Positions 35,301 to 44,025 of a DNA stretch of 64,000 nt are shown here, piece by piece; the stretch's first letter is position 1; each line of letters starts with the position of its first letter. Made by a program: the position numbers and the translations under genes. The stretch spans positions 310,001 through 374,000 of the forward strand of contig NZ_JACCCY010000001.1 in NCBI RefSeq assembly GCF_013409575.1. The letters run 5' to 3'. Source of the stretch: Macellibacteroides fermentans. Its GTDB lineage: Bacteria > Bacteroidota > Bacteroidia > Bacteroidales > Tannerellaceae. The notes beneath the pieces were generated by a model, which saw only the letters and a program-made list of their open reading frames with translations, searched no databases and had not been told where the DNA came from.

Positions 35301-35396
35301 CTAATCGTTGGACCATGGTTGAAATATCGTTGAACCATGGTCCAACGATATCTTGACCTAGGTTCAACGATAAATAGACCATGGTCCAACGATTAG
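35301..35396. repeat. cluster of four imperfect palindromes
   Basis: Four related units built on a CCATGG or CCTAGG core lie in the gap between convergent genes. The outermost arms (CTAATCGTTGGACCATGGT and its exact complement) enclose a 28-base palindrome with one mismatch and a CCTAGG-centred unit. All share the flank TCGTTG/CAACGA. No T-run follows directly, so it is not a simple terminator. It may be a REP/BIME-like extragenic repeat or a strong hairpin that protects 3' ends. Confidence 0.8.
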
Positions 35397-35469
35397 CTTA
35401 TATAAGTAAAAAAAATAGATTATGGCAGGAATCTGCCTAAGTTCTCAATAGTCCAATTGTTGTTAATTA

Positions 35470-36405
35470 CTACAAAATTGTTTTGAAGTACTTTATAGTT
35501 TCTTTTAGTCCCTCTTCCAGATTAACTTTAGGCTCCCACCCTCCCAGTTTTTCTTTAGCAAGAGTAATATCCGGTTTACGTTGTTTGGGATCGTCACCCG
35601 GTAAAGGCCTGAAAACAATTTTAGATTTAGTACCAGTCATCTCAATCACCTTTTGGGCCAACTCAAGCATAGAGAATTCTCCCGGATTTCCGATATTAAC
35701 CGGACCCGTAAAATCATCGTCCGTTGGCATCATACGTACCATCCCTTCAATCAGGTCGTCTACATACTGAAAACTACGGGTCTGCGTGCCATCGCCATAA
35801 ATTGTAATGTCGTTGCCTTGCAATGCCTGAACTATAAAATTAGATACAACACGCCCATCATTGGCGCTCATATACGGGCCATAGGTATTAAATATCCGGA
35901 TTATCTTTATACGGACATCATTCTGCCGATGGTAATCCATGAAAAGGGTTTCGGCACATCGCTTTCCTTCGTCGTAACAGGAACGGGGACCAATCGGATT
36001 TACATTACCCCAATAACTTTCGGTCTGCGGATGCACAAACGGATCTCCGTATACTTCGCTAGTTGACGCCTGTAATATTTTGGCTTTTTTTCGTTTTGCC
36101 AGTCCAAGCATATTAATAGCTCCCATAACAGAAGTCTTAACTGTCTGAATGGGGTCTTCCTGATAATACACAGGAGAAGCCGGACAAGCCAGGTTGTAAA
36201 TCTCTTCAACCTCGGCCGAAAAGGGAGTGGTTATATCATGACGTACAAATTCGAAAAAAGGATTCTGCTGAAGATGGAGTATGTTTTTTACAGATCCGGT
36301 AAAGAAATTATCCAGACAGATCACGTAATTGCCTTCCTTCAATAAGCGGGCACACAAGTGCGACCCAATAAAACCGGCTCCCCCGGTTACCAGTATTTGC
36401 TTCAT
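35470..36405 (-). CDS. UDP-glucuronate decarboxylase (UDP-xylose synthase)
   Basis: A 311-residue short-chain dehydrogenase-fold enzyme that converts UDP-glucuronate to UDP-xylose. It has the N-terminal NAD site [11 protein letters not shown], the catalytic Tyr-Lys in [13 protein letters not shown], the Ser/Thr in STSEVYGDP and the substrate region [18 protein letters not shown], all typical of UXS. It has no membrane anchor. UDP-xylose or a related sugar nucleotide would feed cell-surface glycans. It lies 12 bp after the RlpA gene on the same strand and is probably co-transcribed with it. Confidence 0.92.
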   Translation of the reverse strand: MKQILVTGGAGFIGSHLCARLLKEGNYVICLDNFFTGSVKNILHLQQNPFFEFVRHDITTPFSAEVEEIYNLACPASPVYYQEDPIQTVKTSVMGAINMLGLAKRKKAKILQASTSEVYGDPFVHPQTESYWGNVNPIGPRSCYDEGKRCAETLFMDYHRQNDVRIKIIRIFNTYGPYMSANDGRVVSNFIVQALQGNDITIYGDGTQTRSFQYVDDLIEGMVRMMPTDDDFTGPVNIGNPGEFSMLELAQKVIEMTGTKSKIVFRPLPGDDPKQRKPDITLAKEKLGGWEPKVNLEEGLKETIKYFKTIL

Positions 36406-36417
36406 TTTATCAATTTT

Positions 36418-36873
36418 TTAATAATCCATACGATAAGGAATAGCCGATCTGAACTTAGCTGCATCTAAGTAAGGCATTTTAGGATATATCAAATCCAGGT
36501 ATCTCAAATCTGGTATACCCGGAACAACCTCTACCCTAACCCTTTCAATTCCTTTACTTATAAAGCCCAGCAATTCGGCAGCACTATAGGAAACATCGAT
36601 AATTCGGCTTTTTCGTCGCGGTCCGCGATCTGTAACACATACAATAACACTTTTGAGATTGCTTAAATTTGTAACGCGAAGAAAGGTTCCGAAAGGATGG
36701 GTACGATGAGCTGCAACTAACTCCTCTGCATCATGAATCCGTCCGCTGGACGAAACTTTTCCATGAAACCGTTTGTGATAATAGGATGCAAGCCCCTCTT
36801 CTTGTGCGTGTAAACCATCCAGACTAAACCAGACAAGAATTGATAAAGAAAGAAATCGCATTAGATTAGCCAT
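36418..36873 (-). CDS. RlpA-like double-psi beta-barrel protein
   Basis: A 151-residue exported protein with a signal peptide ending near LHAQ. The RlpA double-psi barrel is shown by GLASYYHKRFHGKVSSSGRIHDAEELVAAHRTHPFGTFLRVTN in order (split here by motifs GLASYY, HPFGT) and VCVTDRGP, whose Asp is the catalytic residue of RlpA lytic transglycosylases. The C-terminal SPOR domain of long RlpA proteins is absent. It probably trims denuded glycan strands in peptidoglycan. Confidence 0.9.
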   Translation of the reverse strand: MANLMRFLSLSILVWFSLDGLHAQEEGLASYYHKRFHGKVSSSGRIHDAEELVAAHRTHPFGTFLRVTNLSNLKSVIVCVTDRGPRRKSRIIDVSYSAAELLGFISKGIERVRVEVVPGIPDLRYLDLIYPKMPYLDAAKFRSAIPYRMDY

Positions 36874-36977
36874 AAATCAGCTTGTTATTGTACGCAAATG
36901 TAATTTTATTTTCTTAAAAACAACCAATCCTATCTCATTTCTTTCATTATAAAAGCCTATATATTGATAAAACAGTG

Positions 36978-36985
36978 TATTTTTG
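36978..36985 (+). promoter_or_regulatory. -7 box of the lemA operon
   Basis: TATTTTTG fits TAnnTTTG and lies 35 bases before the ATG. No clear -33 TTG. Confidence 0.45.
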
Positions 36986-37020
36986 TATTTTATAATATGT
37001 AAAATAAAAAGTTGAACAAA

Positions 37021-37608
37021 ATGTTTAAGAACAAGACCCTTTGGATTATTATTGCCGTTGTTTTAGTGCTTTTCTTTTGGGTGAGAGGAGTCTATAACTC
37101 AATGGTCACTCAGGATGAAAGTGTAAAAACAGCCTGGAGCCAGGTAGAAAATCAGTATCAGCGAAGATTAGATCTGATTCCGAATCTGGTAAATACAGTA
37201 AAAGGATATGCATCACACGAACGGGCCACACTTGAGGGCGTAATAAACGCACGTGCAAATGCAACGAAAACAACCATCGACCCTACCAACCTTAATGAAG
37301 AAACTATGAAACAGTTTCAGGCTGCTCAAGGCGAACTTAGCAGTGCTTTATCCCGGTTAATGGTTGTGGTTGAACGTTATCCCGATTTGAAGGCTAACCA
37401 GAATTTTATGGAATTGCAAGCACAGCTGGAAGGTACAGAAAACAGAATTTCGGTAGAACGTAAGCGCTTCAATGAAGTTGCACAAAATTACAATACCAAT
37501 ATCCGTAGTTTTCCTACTAATATTCTGGCCGGTATGTTTGGATTTCAGCCTAAAGCTTACTTCGCAGCCGAATCCGGTGCAGAAAAAGCTCCAACCGTTG
37601 AATTTTAA
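37021..37608 (+). CDS. lemA: LemA family protein
   Basis: A 195-residue protein anchored by one N-terminal helix (LWIIIAVVLVLFFWVRGVYN), with the rest a long alpha-helical bundle. The LemA signature NQYQRRLDLIPNLVNTVKGYASHE is present. The ATG is preferred over a TTG three codons upstream. Function is not well defined, but LemA proteins often stand beside TPM-domain proteins, as here (10 bp downstream), and this pair is probably a membrane-associated complex. Confidence 0.94.
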   Translation: MFKNKTLWIIIAVVLVLFFWVRGVYNSMVTQDESVKTAWSQVENQYQRRLDLIPNLVNTVKGYASHERATLEGVINARANATKTTIDPTNLNEETMKQFQAAQGELSSALSRLMVVVERYPDLKANQNFMELQAQLEGTENRISVERKRFNEVAQNYNTNIRSFPTNILAGMFGFQPKAYFAAESGAEKAPTVEF

Positions 37609-37618
37609 TGTATAAACT

Positions 37619-38581
37619 ATGCTTTTAAATAAGATTAAATTCACAAGCAGACGGGTTGCCGGTCTGCTTGTGTTATTTTTGGCAATCAGTAGCTTTTATT
37701 CGTCAGTACAGGCTGCTTCATACACCGTCGAGACAGTCCCCAATGCTCATTTAAGCGACCGGAGCAACAGGGTTAGCAATCCGGATGGTATCATATTACC
37801 GGAGGATGTTGCCACTATCAACCAAATGCTTCAGCTTGTAGAGGATTCGCTGTCCATCGAAGTTGCTGTGGTAGCCATTGAGTCGATTGGAGATAATGAT
37901 GCCCGCATGTTTGCAACGGATTTATTTAAACATTGGGGTATTGGGAAAAAAGGAGAAGACAACGGACTACTTATATTGCTTGTAACAGACCCGGCACAAC
38001 GTGCTGTCGTATTTGAGACTGGCTATGGCATTGAAGGAATTTTGCCTGACGCTATTTGCTACCGGTTACAACAAAACTATATGATCCCAGATCTGAAAGC
38101 TGGAAATTTTAGTCAGGGTATGGCTAAAGGTGTTGCCGCAGTGGGAGAATATTTACTGTCGGGTGACTATCAGCGATCAACAGATTATCAACCGGAAGGT
38201 CAATCTGATGATATAGGCGTTTTGATCGGCACAATCTTTCTCTTTATGATTATGATTGTAGGAATGTCATACTTTATGAAAAGAAGGCCTCGCCTCTGTC
38301 CTAGATGCGGGAAGAAGACTCTTGTTTATCAGGGTACACGTACTGTACAGGCGGCTACTTACCAATCATCCGGACTTGCAGAAGAAATCTACGTCTGCAA
38401 AAACTGTAGTCACACTGATAAAAGAGACGTGATTCTAAGTCGGCTAACCCGCTCCAAAGGTCCGATTATCGGAGGAGGTATCGGTGGATTCGGCGGGGGT
38501 ATCGGTGGTGGATTTAGCGGAGGCGGAGGTTCCTGGGGAGGAGGAAGCTCTGGTGGTGGTGGATCTATCAGCCGTTTCTAA
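37619..38581 (+). CDS. TPM-domain membrane protein (YgcG-like)
   Basis: A 320-residue protein with a signal peptide (cleavage near VQAAS), a periplasmic TPM domain (~40-180; INQMLQLVEDSLSIEVAVVAIES, FETGYGIEGILPD), one membrane helix (~199-218), a cytosolic zinc ribbon with two Cys pairs (CPRCGK and CKNC), and a C-terminal Gly/Ser-rich tail ending SISRF. The Gly tail with a terminal Phe is the usual end of YgcG proteins. It is co-transcribed with lemA. Confidence 0.92.
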   Translation: MLLNKIKFTSRRVAGLLVLFLAISSFYSSVQAASYTVETVPNAHLSDRSNRVSNPDGIILPEDVATINQMLQLVEDSLSIEVAVVAIESIGDNDARMFATDLFKHWGIGKKGEDNGLLILLVTDPAQRAVVFETGYGIEGILPDAICYRLQQNYMIPDLKAGNFSQGMAKGVAAVGEYLLSGDYQRSTDYQPEGQSDDIGVLIGTIFLFMIMIVGMSYFMKRRPRLCPRCGKKTLVYQGTRTVQAATYQSSGLAEEIYVCKNCSHTDKRDVILSRLTRSKGPIIGGGIGGFGGGIGGGFSGGGGSWGGGSSGGGGSISRF

Positions 38582-38681
38582 TCGCTCTGATGTGATAAAG
38601 ACTGTTTAGACTTACAATGAACATCACTCACAACATCAAATACTTACAGTCACTTCAAATCTGACCGGTTGTTATTAGTTC

Positions 38682-38732
38682 AAACTGGGAATGGATTCTA
38701 TTTTGCATAGAAGCATTCCCAGTTTGTTTTTT
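38682..38732 (+). terminator. terminator of the lemA-TPM operon
   Basis: A 12-bp perfect stem (AAACTGGGAATG and complement), with an inner TTCTAT/ATAGAA stem, is followed by TTTGTTTTTTT. Confidence 0.88.
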
Positions 38733-38795
38733 TACTCATTACTGTTCCCTCCTTTTAAAAATCAACTAATACAAGAAATAGATAAATCCAACCTT

Positions 38796-41072
38796 TCAAA
38801 GACTATAAAAATCATTCAAGACATCCCTTACTTTCTCGGGAGTCATCCTTACATAAACCTTTTTGCCCACAAGCACAACCGGCGAAAAACCGCAGGCGCC
38901 TACGCATCTGAGGCAATCCAGCGAGAATAATCCATCTGCCGTTGTTTCTCCAACCTTAATCTTAAGCAGATTTTTAAATTCATCCAACACCTTTTCTGCT
39001 CCTCTTACATAGCAGGCTGTTCCTAAACACACTGATATGGGATATTTCCCTTTGGGAGCCATAGTAAAGAAGGAATAGAAAGTAACAACTCCGTACACCT
39101 TGGATAGAGGTATTCTGAGTTGTTCTGCAACAATCTCCTGCACCTCTTTAGGAAGATAGCCAACAAGTTCCTGTACGGCATGTAAAATATTGATCAGCTC
39201 TTTGGGATCATTATCGAACTTTCCGCAAATTGTTTTCAGGGATTCGATAGTGGAAGCCGACAAACAGATGGCTCCATTCTCTTTGGTTGATTCGTGATAT
39301 ACCGGATAGACACCTACAATTTTCCTTCGGTTGGTGTAATGAGTATGTAGCAGCCTATGCGAAACAGGTCCGCAGGGAGTTCCCAGAAAGTCGGCATATA
39401 GCTTTTGCACGGAAGGGTTCTCGTGACTTTTACGCAGGCTCTTCTGCCGGTCGGCATCATACAAAGCGGCTGCACGTTTCTTTATAACAGACATATCACC
39501 GTGGTGAAAAGGCTGGCCACCACCGCCTATACACCCACCCGGACAAGCCATCACTTCCACAGCATGAAAATCGGATGTTCCGTTGAGGATACTTTCTGCC
39601 AGCTTTCGCGCATTGCCTAAGCCATGAGCAATACCCAACTTTATCTGGACACCATCAAAATCTATTGTAGCCTTTTTTATCCCTTCAAATCCGCGAAGTT
39701 CCTGAAAATCTATTTTTGGAGCCGGCTTACCGGTATAGATGGAATAAGCCGTACGTACAACCGCTTCCATCACCCCTCCTGTTGCACCGAATATAGTTCC
39801 CGCACCGGTAGATTCGCCTAAGGGAGAATCGAAATCGCTTTCGGGTAATGATTGGAAATCAACGTTAGCAAAACGGATAAGTCGCACCAATTCACGCGTA
39901 TATAATACGTAATTTACATCCGGATCGCCTTCGACTGACATATCCTCGCGCATACACTCGTACTTTTTGGCCAGGCATGGCATTAAAGAAACAACCACAA
40001 TATCTTTACGGGGTCTATTGAGTTTTTTTGCAAAATAGTTTTTTATCACCGCCCCCATCATTTGTTGTGGACTTTTGGCTGTGGATAGGTTATCTATAAG
40101 TTCCGGATAGTTTTGCTCAACAAAATTAACCCATCCCGGACAACAACTGGTCATCAGGGGAATTCTGGCATCTGCTTTACCTTCAATAAGATGGGTTAAA
40201 CGCCCTAAAAGCTCGGTACCTTCTTCCATAATGGTAAGATCTGCCGCGAAATCGGTATCAAAAACATAATTGAAACCAATGGCCCGCAACGCAGAAACCA
40301 TTTTACCGGTCACCACCTGGTCAGATTCCATGCCAAAAGCTTTCCCCAAGGCTGTGCGTACTGCTGGAGCAGTCTGAGCAACAACAACTTTAGAAGAATC
40401 TGCCAAAACATCAAGCACCTGGTCGACACTGCTTTTACCTCCTAACGCCCCAACAGGACAAATAGCCACACATTGTCCGCAATAAGTACAGTTGCCTAAC
40501 TCTATATCTTCGCCAAAACCCGTAGAAATAATTGAATTGAAGCCTCTGTTTATAGCAGAAATTGCCCCAACAGACTGTACACTGTTACACATTGTCTCGC
40601 ACCTGCGGCACATGATGCATTTGTCCAGATCACGCACAATAGCCGGAGACACATCCGGTGAGAATGTAGATTTCTCACCCGGATAACGGATTTCTCTGAT
40701 CCCAAGCTCCGATGCTACATTCTGTAACTCACATTGCCCATTCTTGCGGCAAGTAAGACATTCGAAAGGGTGATTAGAGAGGATTAGCTCCATAATGGTA
40801 CGACGGGCATTCAATACACGGGGATTATGTGTCCGAACAACCATACCTTCGGCACAAAGCGTTTTGCAGGAAGGCATCAGTTTTTTATTACCGGCTATTT
40901 CAACCACACAGATTCTGCAGCTTCCCGGACTATTTTCGTAATGCAACTCATCCAGCTTCATAAAGCATAGCGTAGGAATCTTTATACCCACACTTTTAGA
41001 TGCCACAAGAATAGTAGTTCCTTCCGGTACAATCACCTCTTTATTATCTATTGTCAATTTAATTGTTCCCAT
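38796..41072 (-). CDS. hydA: NADH-linked [FeFe] hydrogenase, HydA fused to a HydC (NuoE-like) domain
   Basis: A 758-residue catalytic subunit. The ATG is set by a GGAGGG site 6 bases upstream that overlaps the previous stop, a strong site by the standards of this genome. In order it has an N-terminal 2Fe-2S domain (CRICVVEI), the His/3Cys cluster HPFECLTCRKNGQCEL, two 4Fe-4S sites (CIMCRRCETMC, CTYCGQCVAICP), and the H-cluster motifs TSCCPGW, MPCLAKKYE and MACPGGCIGGGGQP. Residues ~600-758 are a NuoE-like thioredoxin-fold domain with a 2Fe-2S motif (CLGTAC and CVGACG). In Thermotoga-type enzymes that last part is a separate HydC subunit. Maturases are not in the window. Confidence 0.95.
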   Translation of the reverse strand: MGTIKLTIDNKEVIVPEGTTILVASKSVGIKIPTLCFMKLDELHYENSPGSCRICVVEIAGNKKLMPSCKTLCAEGMVVRTHNPRVLNARRTIMELILSNHPFECLTCRKNGQCELQNVASELGIREIRYPGEKSTFSPDVSPAIVRDLDKCIMCRRCETMCNSVQSVGAISAINRGFNSIISTGFGEDIELGNCTYCGQCVAICPVGALGGKSSVDQVLDVLADSSKVVVAQTAPAVRTALGKAFGMESDQVVTGKMVSALRAIGFNYVFDTDFAADLTIMEEGTELLGRLTHLIEGKADARIPLMTSCCPGWVNFVEQNYPELIDNLSTAKSPQQMMGAVIKNYFAKKLNRPRKDIVVVSLMPCLAKKYECMREDMSVEGDPDVNYVLYTRELVRLIRFANVDFQSLPESDFDSPLGESTGAGTIFGATGGVMEAVVRTAYSIYTGKPAPKIDFQELRGFEGIKKATIDFDGVQIKLGIAHGLGNARKLAESILNGTSDFHAVEVMACPGGCIGGGGQPFHHGDMSVIKKRAAALYDADRQKSLRKSHENPSVQKLYADFLGTPCGPVSHRLLHTHYTNRRKIVGVYPVYHESTKENGAICLSASTIESLKTICGKFDNDPKELINILHAVQELVGYLPKEVQEIVAEQLRIPLSKVYGVVTFYSFFTMAPKGKYPISVCLGTACYVRGAEKVLDEFKNLLKIKVGETTADGLFSLDCLRCVGACGFSPVVLVGKKVYVRMTPEKVRDVLNDFYSL

Positions 41073-41083
41073 ACATAGCCCTC

Positions 41084-42997
41084 CTAGTAAACATATATTG
41101 CACCAAAACGACATTTCTCAAGACAACTTCCGCAACGGATACATATATTCGGATCGATAATATGCGTAGCCTTCCGTTCGCCAGCAATGGCATGAACAGG
41201 ACAGACGTGGGCACATAAAGTGCATCCGGTACACTTTTTAGGATTGATGTAATACACCGTAAGATCACGACATTGATGAGCCGGACAACGCTGTTCTGTT
41301 ACATGCGCAACATATTCGTCGTAAAAATTATCGAGAGTAGATAATACCGGATTAGGAGAAGTCTGCCCCAAACCGCAAAGTGAAGTATCTTTAATTACTT
41401 GTCCGAGGTCCCGTAATTTTCGTAGATCCTCTTCAGTTCCTTTGCCCGATGTAATTTTATTGAGGATTTCAAACAAACGTTTATTGCCAATTCTGCATGG
41501 TGAACATTTACCACAGGACTCTTCAACGGTAAATCCCAAATAAAATTGAGCCATGGCTACCATACAATCATCCTCGTCCATAACGATCATCCCTCCGGAC
41601 CCCATCATCGAGCCGGCAGCCTGCAGCGTATCATATTCTATGGGCAAATCAAGATGCTTTTCAGTAAGGCATCCCCCGGAAGGTCCGCCTGTCTGAATGG
41701 CTTTAAATTTTTTCCCATTTTTAATTCCGCCCCCTATTCCATAGATAATCTCACGCAAGGTAATTCCCATAGGAACTTCTATAAGTCCCACGTTGTTTAT
41801 TTTACCTGCCAGCGCAAATACCTTGGTACCCTTACTTTTCTCCGTACCTATTTTGTTATACCAATCCGCACCTTTCAGAATTATGGTAGGAATGTTGGCA
41901 AAAGTCTCTACATTATTAACATTGGTAGGAAATCCGAGGTACCCCTCTTCACTTGGAAAGGGAGGTTTAACAGTTGCCTCCCCCCTTTTTCCTTCCATAC
42001 TGTGAATCAGGGCAGTTTCTTCACCGCATACAAAAGCTCCGGCTCCATACTTAATGTCAATATCAAACGAAAAATCGGTCCCCATTATATTCTTCCCTAG
42101 CAACCCATATTCGGTAGCCTGACTGATGGCAATACGGAGCCCTTCAACCGCCATCGGATATTCGGCTCTGATGTAAACCAACCCCTTGGCTGCACCAGTA
42201 CAATAACCGTTTATTGCCATTGCTTCAATTACCGAATGAGGATCACCTTCTAAAATCGACCGGTCCATAAATGCTCCGGGATCACCTTCATCGGCATTGC
42301 AAACCACATATTTTGGCGATTTAACCGCTTTTCTGGTAATCTGCCATTTTAATCCGGTAGGAAATCCACCCCCTCCCCGTCCCCTTAGTCCGCTTTCAAT
42401 AATCTCTTGAATAACCTCCTCGGGAGTAGATTGGGTAAGAACCTTGGCTAATGCTGCATATCCATTTCTGGCAATGTATTCATCTATTGATTCAGGATTT
42501 ATCATTCCGCAATTTCTTAAAGCAATCCGCATCTGGGGTTTGTAGAAACTCATCTGCTCCGGATTACGGATTACCTGATTTCTATCGGCATCTAAGGATA
42601 AAAGCCTCTCAAGATACATCTTTTTAACGAAGTGCGTATGAATCAACTCATCGGCATCTTCCGGCTTTACCTGCACATAAAAGGTATTGTCCGGTACTAC
42701 TTTAACAATCGGCCCTTGTGCGCAAAATCCGAAGCAGCCAGTCAAAATTACCTGAATCTGCTCTTCCAGACCTTCTTTCCGTATAGCCGACTGTAATTTT
42801 TCTATAAGCATGTCGCTTTGAGATGCTTTGCAACCACCTCTTCCACACACTAAAAGAATACTTTTATTTTGAAATTCTTTCGGGGAAGTAAAATCTGAAT
42901 TCTCTTCGGGATTTGGATCTGTTTCCCGAATACGCATCAATTTACGAAGAGATTCGTATAAATGTTGTAAATCTGCAGGTGTCTGTATTTTCTTCAT
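41084..42997 (-). CDS. hydB: NuoF-like hydrogenase subunit HydB
   Basis: A 637-residue flavoprotein that connects NAD(H) and ferredoxin-type clusters to the hydrogenase. The N-terminal 2Fe-2S thioredoxin-like domain has CGRGGC and CFGFC. The NuoF core has the FMN/NADH motifs GRGGGGFPTGLKW and GAGAFVCGEETALIHS, and the 4Fe-4S site ESCGKCSPCRIG. The C-terminus carries two ferredoxin sites (CTGCTLCAHVCP and CIRCGSCLEKCR). Such HydABC enzymes are often electron-bifurcating, oxidising NADH and reduced ferredoxin together to make hydrogen. The gene lies 11 bp upstream of hydA and has its own promoter. Confidence 0.94.
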   Translation of the reverse strand: MKKIQTPADLQHLYESLRKLMRIRETDPNPEENSDFTSPKEFQNKSILLVCGRGGCKASQSDMLIEKLQSAIRKEGLEEQIQVILTGCFGFCAQGPIVKVVPDNTFYVQVKPEDADELIHTHFVKKMYLERLLSLDADRNQVIRNPEQMSFYKPQMRIALRNCGMINPESIDEYIARNGYAALAKVLTQSTPEEVIQEIIESGLRGRGGGGFPTGLKWQITRKAVKSPKYVVCNADEGDPGAFMDRSILEGDPHSVIEAMAINGYCTGAAKGLVYIRAEYPMAVEGLRIAISQATEYGLLGKNIMGTDFSFDIDIKYGAGAFVCGEETALIHSMEGKRGEATVKPPFPSEEGYLGFPTNVNNVETFANIPTIILKGADWYNKIGTEKSKGTKVFALAGKINNVGLIEVPMGITLREIIYGIGGGIKNGKKFKAIQTGGPSGGCLTEKHLDLPIEYDTLQAAGSMMGSGGMIVMDEDDCMVAMAQFYLGFTVEESCGKCSPCRIGNKRLFEILNKITSGKGTEEDLRKLRDLGQVIKDTSLCGLGQTSPNPVLSTLDNFYDEYVAHVTEQRCPAHQCRDLTVYYINPKKCTGCTLCAHVCPVHAIAGERKATHIIDPNICIRCGSCLEKCRFGAIYVY

Positions 42998-43035
42998 AGG
43001 GAAAATAATTTAAGGTTTGCACAACAGACATATCA

Positions 43036-43069
43036 CAAATATACACAAATTTTCTCTGATTACATCAAA
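43036..43069 (-). promoter_or_regulatory. promoter of the hydBA operon
   Basis: On the minus strand, TTTG, a 22-nt spacer and TATATTTG lie about 40 bases before hydB, which separates the hydrogenase genes from cysE upstream. Confidence 0.6.
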
Positions 43070-43141
43070 ACCAGAGGTAAAAACAAAATGAAATTAAAAA
43101 TATTTAAATCAAGTGTTACAAGGAAGTTTTAGCTTACAATT

Positions 43142-44023
43142 TTATTCCATTGCACCGCTTTGAAGTACTTTAGAATGTGGAGGCACACTGTGTGTCAACC
43201 AGATGTTACCACCAATAACAGAGCCTTCTCCAATAGTTATTCTGCCAAGGATGGAGGCATTTGAATAGACTGTAACCCAGTCTTCCAAAATGGGATGTCT
43301 GGGCACATCCAAAGGCAGGCCCTCGTTATCAAGGATAAAATTCTTAGCCCCAAGTGTAACCCCCTGATACAAACGGACATGGTTGCCGATAACCGCAGTT
43401 TTACCGATAACAACTCCCGTACCATGATCAATACTGAAATACTCTCCTATTTTGGCTCCCGGATGTATATCTATACCCGTATTGGAATGGGCTATTTCTG
43501 TGATAATACGAGGTATTACAGGCACCCCAAGATTTAAAAGGCAATGGGCTACCCGTTGATGAAGTATAGCCTGTATGGCCGGATAGCAAAATATTATCTC
43601 GCTCAGACTTTTTGCTGCAGGATCTCCATCTAATATCGCTTTAATATCTGTCGACAATAAATATTTAATATGTGGAATATGATTAATAAACTCTACGGCA
43701 ATATTGGAAGAACGTTCTTTTGAATCTGAACACCCTTCAACTTCAAAGCATAACCCATGAAAGATTTGCTCTTGCAATAAATCGTAAAGTTGTTCCAAAT
43801 GAACACCCATATAATATTCCATCGAATGTTCTTTAGCCTCTTGTTCAGTACCAAAGAAACCGGGGAAAATTATCTTTTTCAATAAATGCATTATCTTTTT
43901 AAGCTCATCTACCGAAGGCGATGGCTTTTGATGCAGTGGAATATATTTATACTCCGGCAAGTTGGAGGTAGATAATTTCGTTACGTTTTTTTGAATTTCC
44001 TCCAAAATCTGACTTCTGTTCAT
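43142..44023 (-). CDS. cysE: serine O-acetyltransferase
   Basis: A 293-residue enzyme that makes O-acetylserine, the first step of cysteine synthesis. The N-terminal helical domain (~1-170) is followed by a left-handed beta-helix of hexapeptide repeats (IHPGAKIGEYFSIDHGTGVVIGKTAVIGNHVRLYQGVTLGA in register; catalytic His in SIDHGTG). The length fits the SatA/CysE type with an extended N-terminus. It starts 2 bp after the Kelch lipoprotein stop, so it is translationally linked to the end of the signalling operon, an odd place for a cysteine gene. Confidence 0.92.
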   Translation of the reverse strand: MNRSQILEEIQKNVTKLSTSNLPEYKYIPLHQKPSPSVDELKKIMHLLKKIIFPGFFGTEQEAKEHSMEYYMGVHLEQLYDLLQEQIFHGLCFEVEGCSDSKERSSNIAVEFINHIPHIKYLLSTDIKAILDGDPAAKSLSEIIFCYPAIQAILHQRVAHCLLNLGVPVIPRIITEIAHSNTGIDIHPGAKIGEYFSIDHGTGVVIGKTAVIGNHVRLYQGVTLGAKNFILDNEGLPLDVPRHPILEDWVTVYSNASILGRITIGEGSVIGGNIWLTHSVPPHSKVLQSGAME

Positions 44024-44025
44024 AA

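Noticed and set aside
35301-35396. Repeat cluster considered as a mini CRISPR array
   Set aside because: Units are palindromic, unequal and separated by only a few bases. There are no unique spacers and no cas genes.
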